From Plasmopara viticola (taxonomy: Eukaryota > Oomycota > Peronosporomycetes > Peronosporales > Peronosporaceae), in contig MBPM02000017.1 in the NCBI GenBank assembly GCA_001695595.3, positions 372,001-436,000 on the forward strand: a stretch of DNA of 64,000 bases, in the 5' to 3' direction. Position 1 is the first letter of the stretch, and every line of letters starts with the position of its first letter. The position numbers and the translations under genes were made by a program. Shown piece by piece: positions 45,479 through 56,203 of the stretch. The notes beneath the pieces were generated by a model that saw only the letters and a program-made list of their open reading frames with translations, ran no database searches and was not told where the DNA came from.

Positions 45479-46472
45479 ATGCCAATAATCACCTTCGTCG
45501 CGCGTGTCTCGGACGGCATGTTGCTGGTATGTACCCCCCCTACATCTGAAGCGATGAACCCTGTGCAGTCTCAAATCGACGGCGCAATTTTCTCTTCATT
45601 AGCTACTATGACGGGTTCAGGACAATGCTTCTAATGCAATTGCGCTATAGGTTGCGTCGATGGAGTCCATTGGTGATGCGAATGGTAACTTGGACACATA
45701 TAAGCAACAGGCAAAGCAAATCATGAAAAGACTTGATCAACGTTCACCTACGAAATGCAGCGTCGAGTCCGGCGCCTATACATTCCAGTAGGTTGGAATG
45801 ATGGAACTCCTTTTTCGTATCGGCGTCTAAATTGTTTCGTCTAGTTATTTGATCCAAGAGGGTGTGTGCTACTTGACGCTAGCCGATCGAGGATTTCCCA
45901 AACGTCTGGCCTTTTTGTATTTGGAGGAGGTGCATGCAGGCTTCGTAGAAGAGCTCCAACGTGATAGCGGCAACAATTGGCGTGACGTGGTCACGACAGT
46001 TGCGAGGCCGTACGCCTTTATCAAGTTTGGTATGGAAAGGAACAAGTTCGAGTTATTATGTTGCTCATGAGGTATCGTTGCTGTGGTTGATGGTCGAGCA
46101 GACAAATTTATTCAAAAGAAACGCAAGGAGTATGCCGATCCCAGCTCGTCTCAGAATATGCACCGCTTGAATGACGACCTGGCCGACATCCACAATATCA
46201 TGCGCAAAAATATTCAAGAGGTGCTTAATCGTGGTGAACGTGTCGAACGTATGTTATTATTCCTCTCAAGAGTCATCAAAACAGGCCATGTGCTTATTTT
46301 TAACGATTTTGTGCTAGATGTCTCGCGGATTTCGTCCAACTTGGCAGACAGGTCAAAGGACCTCAAATGGGGTGCCAAGAAGCTTCGCATGCAAGCCATT
46401 TACCGCCAGTATGGCCCAATTGTCGCTGTCGTGCTCTTCGTAGTGTTTGTTGTCTACATTAAGTTTTTCTAG
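45479..46472 (+). CDS. SEC22: SEC22 vesicle-trafficking SNARE
   Basis: Predicted R-SNARE of ER-Golgi transport. Exons 45479-45526, 45651-45787, 45845-46029, 46102-46248 and 46318-46472; introns of 124, 57, 72 and 69 bp, all GT..AG; 672 nt, 223 aa. The longin domain starts MPIITFVARVSDGMLLVASM and continues through QEGVCYLTLADRGFPKRLAFLYLE and RPYAFIKF. The SNARE motif follows (LADIHNIMRKNIQEVLNRGE then HVSRISSNLADRSKDLKWGAK). The C-terminal anchor is IVAVVLFVVFVVYIKFF. The last intron is in frame and would be translated if retained. Length and layout match SEC22 (about 215 aa). Confidence 0.92.
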
Positions 46473-46614
46473 ATTACTAGATTAGGCACCCACCAGATTA
46501 AGATAATCGACTGACTTCAAGTTTCAATTATGCACTTCTTTGACCGGCTATTCCACATGAAGGGTCGGGACGCGATCCCTCGACTATCAAAAAAATTGCG
46601 GCACATGCAACATC

Positions 46615-47788
46615 ATGGCATCTAAGGATCTTTGGACACTACTCTCCACGGCTGATGCCCTGACTTTGAGCAATGCAGGTGAAAAACTTGCAGCCCCTCC
46701 AGCACAAGAGGAACGCGACACATTTACGCTGATAGTCGGTCCACGAGGATCCGGGAAAACGTCTCTTGCCGCCGCTTTTCGCAATTCGGTCAAGGCTGAG
46801 GAGATCAAGCCAACTACAGCGCTGAACTATGTATTTGTTCGATTGCGTAGTGCTGGACGACCAGCAGTTGCACACATGTGGGAATTAGCCAGTACCAAGT
46901 GCCTTAGCGAGATGATTAAAGTCCCGCTAGGACCAGAGCGAATTTTAAACGGCGCATTGATAATCGTCCTGGATCTTTCAGCGCCTGGAGACGTTGTACC
47001 GGCGCTAGTCAAGTGGCTTACGACTCTGTACACAATCGTGCACGATATTCTAAAGATCAAAGCGAAAAATCCCGTCGATAAACTTGCTGTCGACTCGTTA
47101 AAGCACGAGGCCATGGCGTGCTATGGCAACGGGCATCCCGACAAAGACGAAGTGACACCATTGCCAGTACCAGTGCTAGTGATCGGCAACAAGTTTGAGA
47201 CGTTTCGCGACGAGGACTCGATCAAGCGCAAAGGAATTACTCAAGCAGTCCGGTATCTCTCCCACATGTACGGTGCTAGCGTTTTGTTCACTAGTACAAA
47301 GGACAAGAACCTCGTGACGCATTTCCGATCAGTCATGAAAGGTTTCGCATTTCGTGCAATGGCTCGTGGCATGAGCAAAGAGGTTGATCCAGCCAAGCCA
47401 TTGTTTGTTCCTGCAGGAGCCGATCTATTTGAGGATATTGGCATCCCAAAGAGCGCAGCGTGGCGTCAAGATCGATATAGCAAAGATCAGCACGAAGAAA
47501 AGGCACGGCAATGGATCAAGATCGCAAGCGATTACTATTCACCGTCAGCCGCAGCAGCAGAAGATTTGCTTACACTGAAAGAATTACGCGAACAAGACGA
47601 CAAAGACGGCGAGGAGTCATCTGGCTACCCCGAGCCAAATATTGATCGTGCACGTCAGCAAAAGCGGTAAGTGATTACGTTGCTCCTTTCCGTTGGCCAA
47701 TTTAAGTTTTATACGTCACTGTAGGGAGGAGCTTCGTCGATACCGCGACAATCGTCGAAAAGCACATGAACGCAAGCCTCGAGGATAG
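46615..47788 (+). CDS. DYNC2LI1: Cytoplasmic dynein 2 light intermediate chain
   Basis: Predicted subunit of dynein-2, the retrograde motor of intraflagellar transport. Two exons, 46615-47666 and 47725-47788, with a 58-bp intron GTAAGT..TGTAG; 371 aa. A P-loop (GPRGSGKTS, residues 42-50) opens a Ras-like fold. The segment ALIIVLDLSAPGD corresponds to the Walker B region and PVLVIGNKFETF to the G4-like strand; SVLFTSTKDKNL follows. The C-terminus is charged and helical. Size and motifs fit dynein-2 LIC (about 350 aa) better than the longer dynein-1 LIC (about 500 aa). It is in the same orientation as SEC22, 142 bp downstream. Confidence 0.85.
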
Positions 47789-48308
47789 GAGAGTCTCTCC
47801 AACACGATTTTCAATCAAAGTGGCATATAAATTCGCTCAATTTGTGACTTGAATCTATGATCAAAGATGAATTGACGTTATTTTTAATGACAGACACCAA
47901 CACCTTATCGTCTGGTGAAAATGTTGCGAGTTCTTGTGCACAAATTGCGTACACTGAGATCGTTCACTGCTTTGATAATGAGACACTACCCGCTGGGCTA
48001 CAGATCAGCTATCCAAAGCACCCATATAGCATCTGCCGAGCACAAATGATGCCGATTAAGTCCGTGTCCGTCTGCTGAAGATACGCGGCGCGTAAAGCTG
48101 TGAAAAATGACATTGATTGCACATTGGAGGACACTGAAAAACAGAGCAAGTACTGAGTATTAAAAGACTTATGATTACGCTGCACTGCTTTGCTACGCCG
48201 CGCTTTTCCGACTACTCGACCTTGATTTGCGAGATGCCATTAGCTTTAATCAACTGGATCCAACACAAGCGCATTAGTCTTACACGCCTCGCCTACCACT
48301 TTTACATC
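47789..48308. other. Spacer between convergent genes
   Basis: This 520-bp gap lies between the ends of the convergent DYNC2LI1 and PSMB2 genes and probably holds their 3' UTRs. A 73-codon frame (47857-48078) begins with ATG but has no recognisable domain and no paired splice sites, so I do not call a gene. Confidence 0.45.
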
Positions 48309-48956
48309 TTATCGTACCGTGTAGGCCCATTGCCCGTTGCGCACGAGGAAGCGCATATCAAGCTCTGCGCGACATTTTTTAAAGACGTCCTTGGCCTCGT
48401 CTAGCGTCATGTTAGGCTTCCATTCACGATCAAAGATGGACAAGCAGAAGTGGGCACCATAGCCGTGGGCACCAAAGTTCACCTTGACCATTGCACCCAA
48501 GTAATCAATCCAGTGCAGACTAGGCTCTGCTTCCTGCTCAGGAGTGGCGTCTACGGCTCCGATTAGCAAGTTTACTTGGTACGGGGCACGGCGCAGAAAT
48601 CGCGCGAGCTCATTGCGCACGTAATTCGCTGTGGCTGGACCGTTGAGCGTCACGCCGTTGCGTAGTTCGTAAAGCTTCATGTTCTTCTGAATATACTCGC
48701 CGAATGCCAGGCGATCACTTTGCGGACCCGACGTTACCATCACCTTGTGATCATCCAGGTTAATAGACTGGAATAATTGCATTGAGAGGAGAACGTTATA
48801 AATTTAGGGGTAAAATATTATTCAGCAAGAGAGCGCAAAGAATGCATCACGTACTTTGTCTTCGTCGTCCTTGTACACTAAAATACTGCGCGCCACCTTG
48901 CAGTCTGCGGCCAACAGCACGAAATCCTTGCCCACGATACCAAAGATCGAGTCCAT
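48309..48956 (-). CDS. PSMB2: Proteasome subunit beta type-2 (beta4)
   Basis: Non-catalytic beta subunit of the 20S proteasome core. Two exons on the minus strand: 48956-48855 (starts MDSIFGIVGKDFVLLAAD) and 48767-48309, with an 87-bp intron GTACGT..TTCCAG; 561 nt, 186 aa. The joined product reads ..DDEDK then SINLDDHKVMVTSGPQSDR. Family landmarks: FGEYIQKNMKLYELRNG, YQVNLLIGAVD, HWIDYLGAMVKVNFGAHGYGA. The N-terminus has no cleaved propeptide or catalytic Thr, as expected for beta4. The open frame that begins at 48782 is only the second exon plus intron. It is divergent from PIGH. Confidence 0.92.
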
Positions 48957-49165
48957 CTAATTCTTTCTTCCTTGGGGCTCTTCTGTAATTTTAAAGCCCT
49001 CTTTTACGTCCATCATATAAGATACCTCTTAACATATAGTATTTATAACGAGCATATAATAAAGTACTCTGGTAGATCGATACGTAAAGTCATTTGATTA
49101 ATTGTATAGTTATATGTAGTAATTTAATCAATTTGATGTGGATGACATTAAATGATGTGTGTAAT

Positions 49166-49928
49166 ATGTCGCGAGCTAGTGATGTTGTGCTGCACGTGCG
49201 GGCCTATGGACAGCAGGGCCTAGAATTCGCACTGAGTGTGCCCAAATCTGACGAGAATAGACAAACAGTCACGTGGTGGTCAATCGTCGTGCTAGGTCTC
49301 AGCTCTGGCGGGGTTTTATTGACCGCTGAGTGGGGTGTATCATCGTCGTATCGAATACTGGTGGGATTGATACTAGCTACATTGGCCGCATGGCTTTATA
49401 TAGTTTCAGGCAGCGTCATAGTCGAAGGTTTGCTACACAATCATCCTGGTCTGATAAGTAATTAGCATCAATCATTAATTGTTCAATTCATAGAATCGAT
49501 GCTAGTGGTACCAGCGCTCGGAGTGAAGCTGAGCAAGAAGCGACGTAGTGGAGCAGTAAACAGCACGGTAATTTGAGTGAAGAGCTTTTGATTTTTGTAG
49601 CCACTGCTAATTCTAGCCATAGTTTGTGGATATCCAGACAATTTGCGGTGTGGCGGTGAACGAGGCAATCACGTTCTCCAGCGTGGTGTACTCTTTGGTT
49701 CTTATGGTTAAAGGACAGAGCGACATGGTGCTGCCGTTTCAGGTGACAACAAAGCAAGAACGTTATTTCATGTTGCTAACCTGTTACTAAAATGTATTAT
49801 TGCAGACATTTCGGCCGCGAGTGGCCGTGCTTCAGGAGATTTATTTAATGACGAGGACGCTGCTTTTTCCTGACGGCAGCGATCGAACAATGCGCCTTCC
49901 TGACGGTGTCGCGCCAAGACCGACCTGA
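49166..49928 (+). CDS. PIGH: PIG-H subunit of GPI-GlcNAc transferase
   Basis: Predicted subunit of the ER enzyme that starts GPI-anchor synthesis by adding GlcNAc to phosphatidylinositol. Four exons: 49166-49427, 49494-49567, 49638-49742, 49806-49928; introns of 66, 70 and 63 bp; 564 nt, 187 aa, near the usual length of about 190. The N-terminal half has a two-helix hydrophobic hairpin (SIVVLGLSSGGVLL and LVGLILATLAAWLYIV). The PIG-H domain follows with VEESMLVVPALGVKL, then CGVAVNEAITFSSVVYSLVL and PFQTFRPRVAVLQEIYLMTR. In-frame ATGs at 49136 and 49142 could add up to 10 residues, so the start is uncertain. The open frame ending at 49465 is exon 1 reading into intron 1. Confidence 0.88.
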
Positions 49929-50058
49929 CGATAGAAGTCGTAAATCACCTCACCTATTTACGTATTAAGGTCAAACTAAGTGCTATATACTGCTCTGGTC
50001 CGCAGCTACTCCTTTTTGATTGCCCTTTAGCTTTTTTGCAGACTTCAATGCCGATATC

Positions 50059-53000
50059 TTAAAGAAGACGATTGCGAATATCTTCTAGCTTCTTCAGCAC
50101 CTCGGCGGGTGTCCGGTCGAGATCTTCAGCCACACTAGCCTGTTTTTCCACACTAAGAGTACTAAACTGCTCGCACAAATCACCGTCCGTGATATTCTTC
50201 ACGGGAATATAGTATGAGCGGTAGGACAAGTGATCGCGGCCGCAAAGCGGGGGCTGTTCCTGGCGCATGTACATTTCCAAGTGGGTGTAAAAGTCCACAT
50301 CCTCACGCGAGGTAAATGGAATGAGGACGCCAATACGGCCCATGATCGTCGCATAGATGATTGCCTCGATTCCTCCCGGGACTAAGCACGTGCGCACCAT
50401 ACTAGTCACGACGTCCCCCACGTGAAATTGTGCCACCTGCTCAAGCTTGTTAGGTGCGCCATTTAGAAGACCAGAATCCCACAGAATTCGGTTACCCGTA
50501 GGATTATCGATTTCGTCCGAGACTTCGGACGGAAGTCGAGAGACAAAAACATTACCAAACTTGTCTGCTCCGCACAATGTGTCATAATCTAGCAAAACGC
50601 TGCTTGTGATAAAGCGCGGCACACAGTCATCGGCAAAAATCACCAGTTGATTCTCATCCTTTTTGTACTTGACAAAGTGGAAAGACTCGTGCATGTCTGA
50701 AGCGTATATTCGATCGCCAAGAGCCTTAAGTTCCACCAAAATAGATGGAAAATTGCGATTTTCGCACTTGCGCAGCATCTTCTTCTTTCCCAGATCATAA
50801 ATGCGAAGTGCTCGCCCGACAGAGACAAGCAGACGTCCCTGAAATTCACACATGGCGTGCGGAATGTCGTCAATTTCGGTCGTGTGCACAAGCACTAACT
50901 GCATGCCTTCAACTAGACGATAGACGCGTAGATGGCCTCCTGCAGGTGCTTTTTGAGGGTGCAATTGCATTTTCTTCACAGTCCCCACAATAATAAAAGC
51001 TTCACCCCCACGATCGTGGAAGATACAAGCAGCAATGCTGCGGGCGTGCTCATTGGCATCTAATTCTTCGCAAACCACTGTCTGACACGACACAGGGTCA
51101 ATAATGCGAATGCAAGAAGCCCACGTATCTTTCTCAACAGGAAGCGAACCACGTGGAAATAAGAGCGCGTCGTTAATCTCGTCTTCTGCCTCATCCTCCT
51201 CTTCGTTTGCACTCCGAATATCCGGAATTTGTAGTCCATGCTGTCGCTTGTAAGCAGCCCCATACTCATTGTGATCGCTTTCGATCACAATAAGCCGTCG
51301 CGATGGTAAGTGAATGACAGCTTTGCGTGGTGTGTAGCGCAAATTACATTTTTGCTGATTGAATGTGTCACCAAGCTGATCAACAGTCAAGATCTTCATT
51401 CCATCATTTGTCAGCGCGACAATTCCACCAGGACATTGCTCAGTATCGAATGAACTCGCATAGGATAGGAATTCGCACGACAACGGGGTGATGTATCTCC
51501 GCGTCTGGTGAAAGTATGAGATCCATGCACGACTGGAGAGTGCAAGAATCGAACGCTTCCCTTCAATCATTACTCGAAATAACTTTACTGGATTTGTTCC
51601 AAGGAAACGGGACCGAGAATCCGTCAAGGCAGCTGTGATCGGGTCTATAAGCGACTGCTGAAGGACACCATTGTCGAGACCAATGCTCAAGAATAGCGCT
51701 TGCGACGAGTGCTCCGAGTCAGAAGCCGATAGTTCATTCTTTAATTGGGCAAGGCAAAGCGTGTGAGGGTGTGACGTCAACGCCAGCGTCGACTTTTGCC
51801 GGAACAGCTCGTTCGGGTCCAGAGACAGGATGCGAACTGTGTTATCCCAACTGCCTACCGCCATAAACTGGAAACGTTGTCGTCCCTCTGGCACTTCACC
51901 AAGATCCAAGCTGCACACTTCAAAGCCAAGATCCAATTTACCCTTTTCTGCAAGCTCACCTGACTGGCCCAGCTCAAAGTAAATGATCTCGCCACCAGCG
52001 AGTGAGATAACAACTTGGCGAGAGTTCGCAGCACAGTGTTCGATAATCTTCTTACCGGGCGCCTTCCACTCGGTTACAGGCTGGAACTTGGGGATATGCC
52101 GGATACCATTCGTGTGAATTTGTAGCTTTGAATCGTCTTCCAGCAGTGCCACCAACAGTGAACCATGGTCACGAAGAAAACCAGACTGAGCCACTTCCTC
52201 GACAGTTTCACCAACTTCCAGCACTAAAGTAGCGTCTTCGAAACTTACAACAATGTATTTATCATGTTGGTCCGAGTATGACTCTTTCAAACACCAAACT
52301 GCCTTAGCAACACCCGGAAGCGCACTTGCTGCCATCTCTGTAATAGGGAGTCCATGTCGCAGCACACGTAATGACGAGCGGTTGCTGTTGCCACACAACG
52401 CGTACATTTGTGGAGTCTGTTCATTAGCCAGGTCATCCACCAGCAACTGCGTTAACGGGCTCAAGCTGGGAGACGAGCTGGCCAGAGCCAAATTTGTCAG
52501 CTTTCTTAATGAAAACGTTGAGTACTCGGTCGGATCCATGGCTAAGCTCGAGCACTTAGCCGTGTCGTCACCCTCGCCGATACTTAAAAACTGGAATAAA
52601 TAGTGATTTGAAAACTCGGACGCACAAAAGAGCAGACCGGTCTTAGTGATGCACATGGACGACGCTACGGGCAATGTATCGAAAAACTGAATCTTGATTT
52701 CGTCTACAGTATTCCCAGAGTAATCCAGCGAGATCTTGTATAGATCTCCGAGTTCGGACTGCAATAGGACGAAGAAGAGGTCTCTTTGCTTATGCGTCGC
52801 TGCCGATACAATGATAATATCGCGGTGTTCTCCTTCACGTCGTGGAATAGCACACATCAATTCCGGTTGGCCTTCGTTCTTGTATTGCACCGTATTCTCA
52901 CCTAGTACTAAGACTCCTCCCGGTCCATCCCCTCCTCCAGGAATCGATACAAGCATATTGGCACTCCTCACGACTTGTTCACTCCACCGTCTCGTCACAT

Positions 53001-53652
53001 GGTTCAGCCCCAAGTCCAATTCATAGTACACCAGCGTCTTCACTGCTTCTTTGGCAGCTTGACCACTCGGGTCAGCATCTGCGTCAGTATAATCAAGCTC
53101 CAAGCAGGCAAAAATGGGGTTTTCAAAGCCCACATCAAGTCCTACGACACCCAAATGAATGGCGTTCGAGCGATGTGCTTCCAAAGGCGATGAGATAGTA
53201 AGACGGCTTGATGCGTCCCGATTCATCACATAAACCAGCTGCTGTTTCTCCACAGCTCCGATAAGTACGGCACGACCCTTGGGATCAGCGGCCAAGTACT
53301 GGCCCGGTGTGATGCGTCTGCAGCCAGTTTTACCATAAGTTTCGCTTTGTCGAGCCTCAAATCGAGTAGAAGTAGGATTTACCTCTAGTACTACAATTTT
53401 TCCCGAGTCAGACCCAAGCACGAGAAAGTCGCGGTCTCCTCCCGTGAGTCGGAAGAGTTGGAGCGCGCGCACAACCCCAAAAACTTGTGTCGAAATGATG
53501 ACCTCGAGACGACCCAACTCATCCGGGCGCAGCAGCTGCAGCACGTCACCACGTGCTACTACAAACTCTTGCGCTTGCGGGGCCGAGAAGTTTCCGTAAA
53601 CGGCCATATGCACGGCTGTGGGTGGCTGCAGCGTCAGGTTTAGAAGATGCAT
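50059..53652 (-). CDS. SF3B3: Splicing factor 3B subunit 3 (SF3B3/SAP130)
   Basis: Core scaffold of the SF3b complex of U2 snRNP, needed for branch-point recognition. Single exon of 1197 codons from ATG at 53652, close to the usual length of about 1210. It is a WD40-like triple beta-propeller protein. Characteristic segments: NLTLQPPTAVHMAVYGNFS at the start, GSDSGKIVVLE, GCRRITPGQYLAADPKGRA, VGLDVGFENPIFACLELDY, SSLRVLRHGLPITEMA, QYTPRK-like region near the acidic insert EEEDEAEDEIND, RVYDLGKKKMLRKCENRNFP, ENQLVIFADDCVPRF and PPLCGRDHLSYRSYY. The last residues LDRTPAEVLKKLEDIRNRLL match the SF3B3 tail. The paralogue DDB1 was considered, but these segments fit SF3B3. It converges on PIGH, 130 bp away. 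Confidence 0.95.
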   Translation of the reverse strand: MHLLNLTLQPPTAVHMAVYGNFSAPQAQEFVVARGDVLQLLRPDELGRLEVIISTQVFGVVRALQLFRLTGGDRDFLVLGSDSGKIVVLEVNPTSTRFEARQSETYGKTGCRRITPGQYLAADPKGRAVLIGAVEKQQLVYVMNRDASSRLTISSPLEAHRSNAIHLGVVGLDVGFENPIFACLELDYTDADADPSGQAAKEAVKTLVYYELDLGLNHVTRRWSEQVVRSANMLVSIPGGGDGPGGVLVLGENTVQYKNEGQPELMCAIPRREGEHRDIIIVSAATHKQRDLFFVLLQSELGDLYKISLDYSGNTVDEIKIQFFDTLPVASSMCITKTGLLFCASEFSNHYLFQFLSIGEGDDTAKCSSLAMDPTEYSTFSLRKLTNLALASSSPSLSPLTQLLVDDLANEQTPQMYALCGNSNRSSLRVLRHGLPITEMAASALPGVAKAVWCLKESYSDQHDKYIVVSFEDATLVLEVGETVEEVAQSGFLRDHGSLLVALLEDDSKLQIHTNGIRHIPKFQPVTEWKAPGKKIIEHCAANSRQVVISLAGGEIIYFELGQSGELAEKGKLDLGFEVCSLDLGEVPEGRQRFQFMAVGSWDNTVRILSLDPNELFRQKSTLALTSHPHTLCLAQLKNELSASDSEHSSQALFLSIGLDNGVLQQSLIDPITAALTDSRSRFLGTNPVKLFRVMIEGKRSILALSSRAWISYFHQTRRYITPLSCEFLSYASSFDTEQCPGGIVALTNDGMKILTVDQLGDTFNQQKCNLRYTPRKAVIHLPSRRLIVIESDHNEYGAAYKRQHGLQIPDIRSANEEEDEAEDEINDALLFPRGSLPVEKDTWASCIRIIDPVSCQTVVCEELDANEHARSIAACIFHDRGGEAFIIVGTVKKMQLHPQKAPAGGHLRVYRLVEGMQLVLVHTTEIDDIPHAMCEFQGRLLVSVGRALRIYDLGKKKMLRKCENRNFPSILVELKALGDRIYASDMHESFHFVKYKKDENQLVIFADDCVPRFITSSVLLDYDTLCGADKFGNVFVSRLPSEVSDEIDNPTGNRILWDSGLLNGAPNKLEQVAQFHVGDVVTSMVRTCLVPGGIEAIIYATIMGRIGVLIPFTSREDVDFYTHLEMYMRQEQPPLCGRDHLSYRSYYIPVKNITDGDLCEQFSTLSVEKQASVAEDLDRTPAEVLKKLEDIRNRLL

Positions 53653-54208
53653 TGCGACGCCAAAAGTGCGGATTTGAAAGGGAAGGTTGGTTCGTGTAGA
53701 CCTTAAATTGACGTGGTATACATGCTTAGTTCCCGTGAAAAAGCTGGTACGATAAAAAATATCAATTGAATGTATTACATTACAGCTTTGTTTTCGTAGG
53801 AAATGGTAAATTAGTGAAAAAAAAGATGAACGTTTATTTCATATTTGTGGAGAAGAGGATTTACTAACGAGCTTTTCTAACCCTCAGACACTGTGGCTCG
53901 CGGCTAGTGCAGTGAATACTATGGCAGATACTGCGGTAATCCATACGCATCTGCAAGTACGAATGAATTGTTGAGTGCTCTATGGGAATAAAATAAAAGA
54001 CTGAATGTTGCCAGAGACCAGCGCAAGCAACTAACGACGCAAGTGTAGTCAGTGCTTGAGTGAAGCGCCAACGTTGGGTTGTTGATGACTATGATCTTTA
54101 CGCGGAGCTCAGATGCCACGTAAACGACGCAGCGGCCTTCCGTGTCTACTAGTCGAACTAAAAAATCAAAGAATCAAGGAGGAAATAAAAGATGAGAAGT
54201 CAATTTAT

Positions 54209-54532
54209 AAAAGGTTGGGGTGACGCCCTCCTTCCAAGCGCGGGGGCTGAATGCTCGCGCGCTTCGGGCAGGTGCTCTCGGGCATCTGCAGGTCTCTAAC
54301 GAGTCTCACCCTCGACGCGACGGTCTCCAGCACCAGAGCGCCACCTGGGCTCTTACCAAGTCAGAGATAAACAAAATAATGGAAGACCCTCACGACCTCG
54401 GTGCTGGCTGCACTGCCCGCCGAACGAGACTCGACGTATGCGGAGACCACTCTATGCCGTGGACTAGCCAGACTGAGCCTAGCACGTGCATAACTTGGCA
54501 ACGCGATAACGTAATACAATACAATACAATAC
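54209..54532 (+). mobile_element. Short internally deleted LINE derivative (copy 3)
   Basis: The best-preserved short copy. It starts GGTTGGGGTGACGCCCTCC, has about 120 bp of 5' segment, an island of LINE sequence (GCGCCACCTGGGCTCTTACC), then the 3' segment and a tail of four TACAA units. A 12-bp target-site duplication AAGTCAATTTAT lies at 54197-54208 and 54533-54544 (its first A may be part of the tail). Relative to the 62-63 kb copy it has two separate internal deletions. It lies between SF3B3 and the coiled-coil gene in their intergenic region. Confidence 0.9.
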
Positions 54533-54858
54533 AAGTCAATTTATGCGAAGCCTTGATCAATACTCATGTTAAGTTATAATGAGATCGTTACAATAAATAC
54601 GTGGAGTTCTTTTTTGCACTAACGATGTTTCTTTAAGGATGACCATAATGACGAGAACTATTTTGGCTAGTCAGTCTCTTTGCAACTATTTCTTCACAAG
54701 GCCTACTACCTTGCAAGAATGTCTGACGAGTTTCGGCGTCTCGTCGTTATCTGTCACATCCTGGCTCAAACGATAATTCAGTTGGGACGAAGCGGAGTTT
54801 CTAATAATGTTTCTCCAAACTCCACGCTTCAATCTTAACGTTCACTGCAGTTTTAACG

Positions 54859-55581
54859 ATGGAGCGCAAAGACTACAAGCGCAAGGCACAAGAAATAGCA
54901 GAGTCTCCTCGATTTGTATCGGAAACAATCAGCGAGCTCACTTCCGTCTTGGTGGAAACCGATGCGATATTGCGAATGGGGATTAGTGAGCTACGTGAAA
55001 AGGTCGGCAAGCTTGAAAAACAGTTGACGGCCAAAGAAGAAGAATGCATTCGCCTTGAAGAAGAGGTAGCTTTTTTTCATCCCGACGCAATTATTGATCG
55101 GATCCGGACAAAACTTTGGCACCACGGTGATCTCTCACTGCTTCGCAGGGCAATTGAACGACGGTCGCGTGTGCTGCGAAGCACAGATTTTCGTGGGGAC
55201 CGTTCTCTTTACCTTTGCGATACTCCCACCAAAAGGAGCAAGCCGACGATTAATGGCACTGGAGGTTCTAGTTTCTCACCGAAAAACGAGGAAGAAGAGG
55301 CACCAATATCACCACCTACGACTATTGAGCAGGTTGAGACCATGGACAACGCTGAAACAGATGAGAGACAGGATGAAGATCAAGATGTTATCGGTCGGCT
55401 AGAAAATGAAATGCCTAAGCGTGCTCTTTCGCCCACGTCCGAAACGAATGTGCATGCTGACCCACCGTTAAACAACGACAACGCAAGCGATGGTGTCAAG
55501 TCGACTGTGGAAGCCACGAGCGAATGCGCTTACAGGCGTGTTAATGGTGAAGGCGCTAAAATGCTGAAAAGTGCTACTTAA
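54859..55581 (+). CDS. Hypothetical coiled-coil protein
   Basis: A 240-codon frame from an ATG in a usable context (AACGATGG). Residues 1-80 are rich in Glu/Lys/Leu and carry a likely coiled coil around 35-72 (LREKVGKLEKQLTAKEEE). A conserved-looking segment FHPDAIIDRIRTKLWHHGDLSLLRRAIERR follows. The second half (from about 125) is acidic and Ser/Pro/Thr rich and probably disordered. I see no signal peptide, membrane segment or enzyme motif and do not recognise the family. The composition and length support a real gene, probably cytosolic or nuclear. No intron is needed. Confidence 0.6.
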   Translation: MERKDYKRKAQEIAESPRFVSETISELTSVLVETDAILRMGISELREKVGKLEKQLTAKEEECIRLEEEVAFFHPDAIIDRIRTKLWHHGDLSLLRRAIERRSRVLRSTDFRGDRSLYLCDTPTKRSKPTINGTGGSSFSPKNEEEEAPISPPTTIEQVETMDNAETDERQDEDQDVIGRLENEMPKRALSPTSETNVHADPPLNNDNASDGVKSTVEATSECAYRRVNGEGAKMLKSAT

Positions 55582-55921
55582 GTGCCTAAGACTATGATCG
55601 CTGAAGATATTCACTAAAGCAGCATCTCTGCTATTGGTTTCCATGTCAAAGCTATGTCGTTTGTCTAGTTATGGGACATTGGACAAATTTCTTTTTGATT
55701 CACTAACTTGTCGCTTAAATGTCGTTATATATCACTGTAAATATCAAAAATATAGCTTAGCAAACACAAATTTAGAGAGGGAGAATGGACAAAATATACC
55801 TTTTTTCAAATTAAATTGAAGAATATATTTAAATGAAAATTAGCTACCTTGAATCACAGCTTTTCCCCAATAATGAAAAAAATCTACCTAGGAGGTAAAA
55901 AACTACTACATATATATATAC

Positions 55922-56203
55922 CTAACTCACTAAAGAAAATATACTTTTATGCTGCGCATTAGTGCATCGACGCTTGTTGTGTCCCACTTGACCACAGCTG
56001 CCGCATCGAAAAACACTTTTTGGCGCGTCAACTTCTAATGTAGCATGCTGTGATTCAATTCGCTTCTTTTTGGGTCGACCTTTTTTTTGGACGGATTTAT
56101 AGTATGGCTTTGCGTTCGGCTTACCGGGTTGTTCACTTGGCCGAACACGGGTACTGTCGGCTTTGTTGATCGATTGAGCAAAATCGTTCGTTTGGCGGCT
56201 GAG
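55922..56203 (-). pseudogene. Mutator-like (MULE) transposase C-terminal remnant with zinc knuckle
   Basis: The minus strand is open for 93 codons from after a TAA (56204-56206) to TAG at 55922-55924, with no ATG at its start. It reads KKGRPKKKRIES followed by a CCHC zinc knuckle, C-x2-C-x4-H-x4-C (CGSCGQVGHNKRRC). The GRPKKKR basic patch directly before such a knuckle is typical of the C-terminus of MULE/FAR1-related transposases. The catalytic part is missing upstream, so this is a truncated remnant. Confidence 0.6.

Noticed and set aside
47857..48078. 73-codon ATG-initiated frame between DYNC2LI1 and PSMB2
   Set aside because: It lies in a short gap between convergent genes, where 3' UTRs are expected, and has no recognisable domain.
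50059..53652. Assignment of the 1197-aa propeller protein to DDB1
   Set aside because: DDB1 and SF3B3 are paralogues of similar size, but the start, the GCRRITPGQ and VGLDVGFENP segments, and the C-terminal tail match SF3B3.
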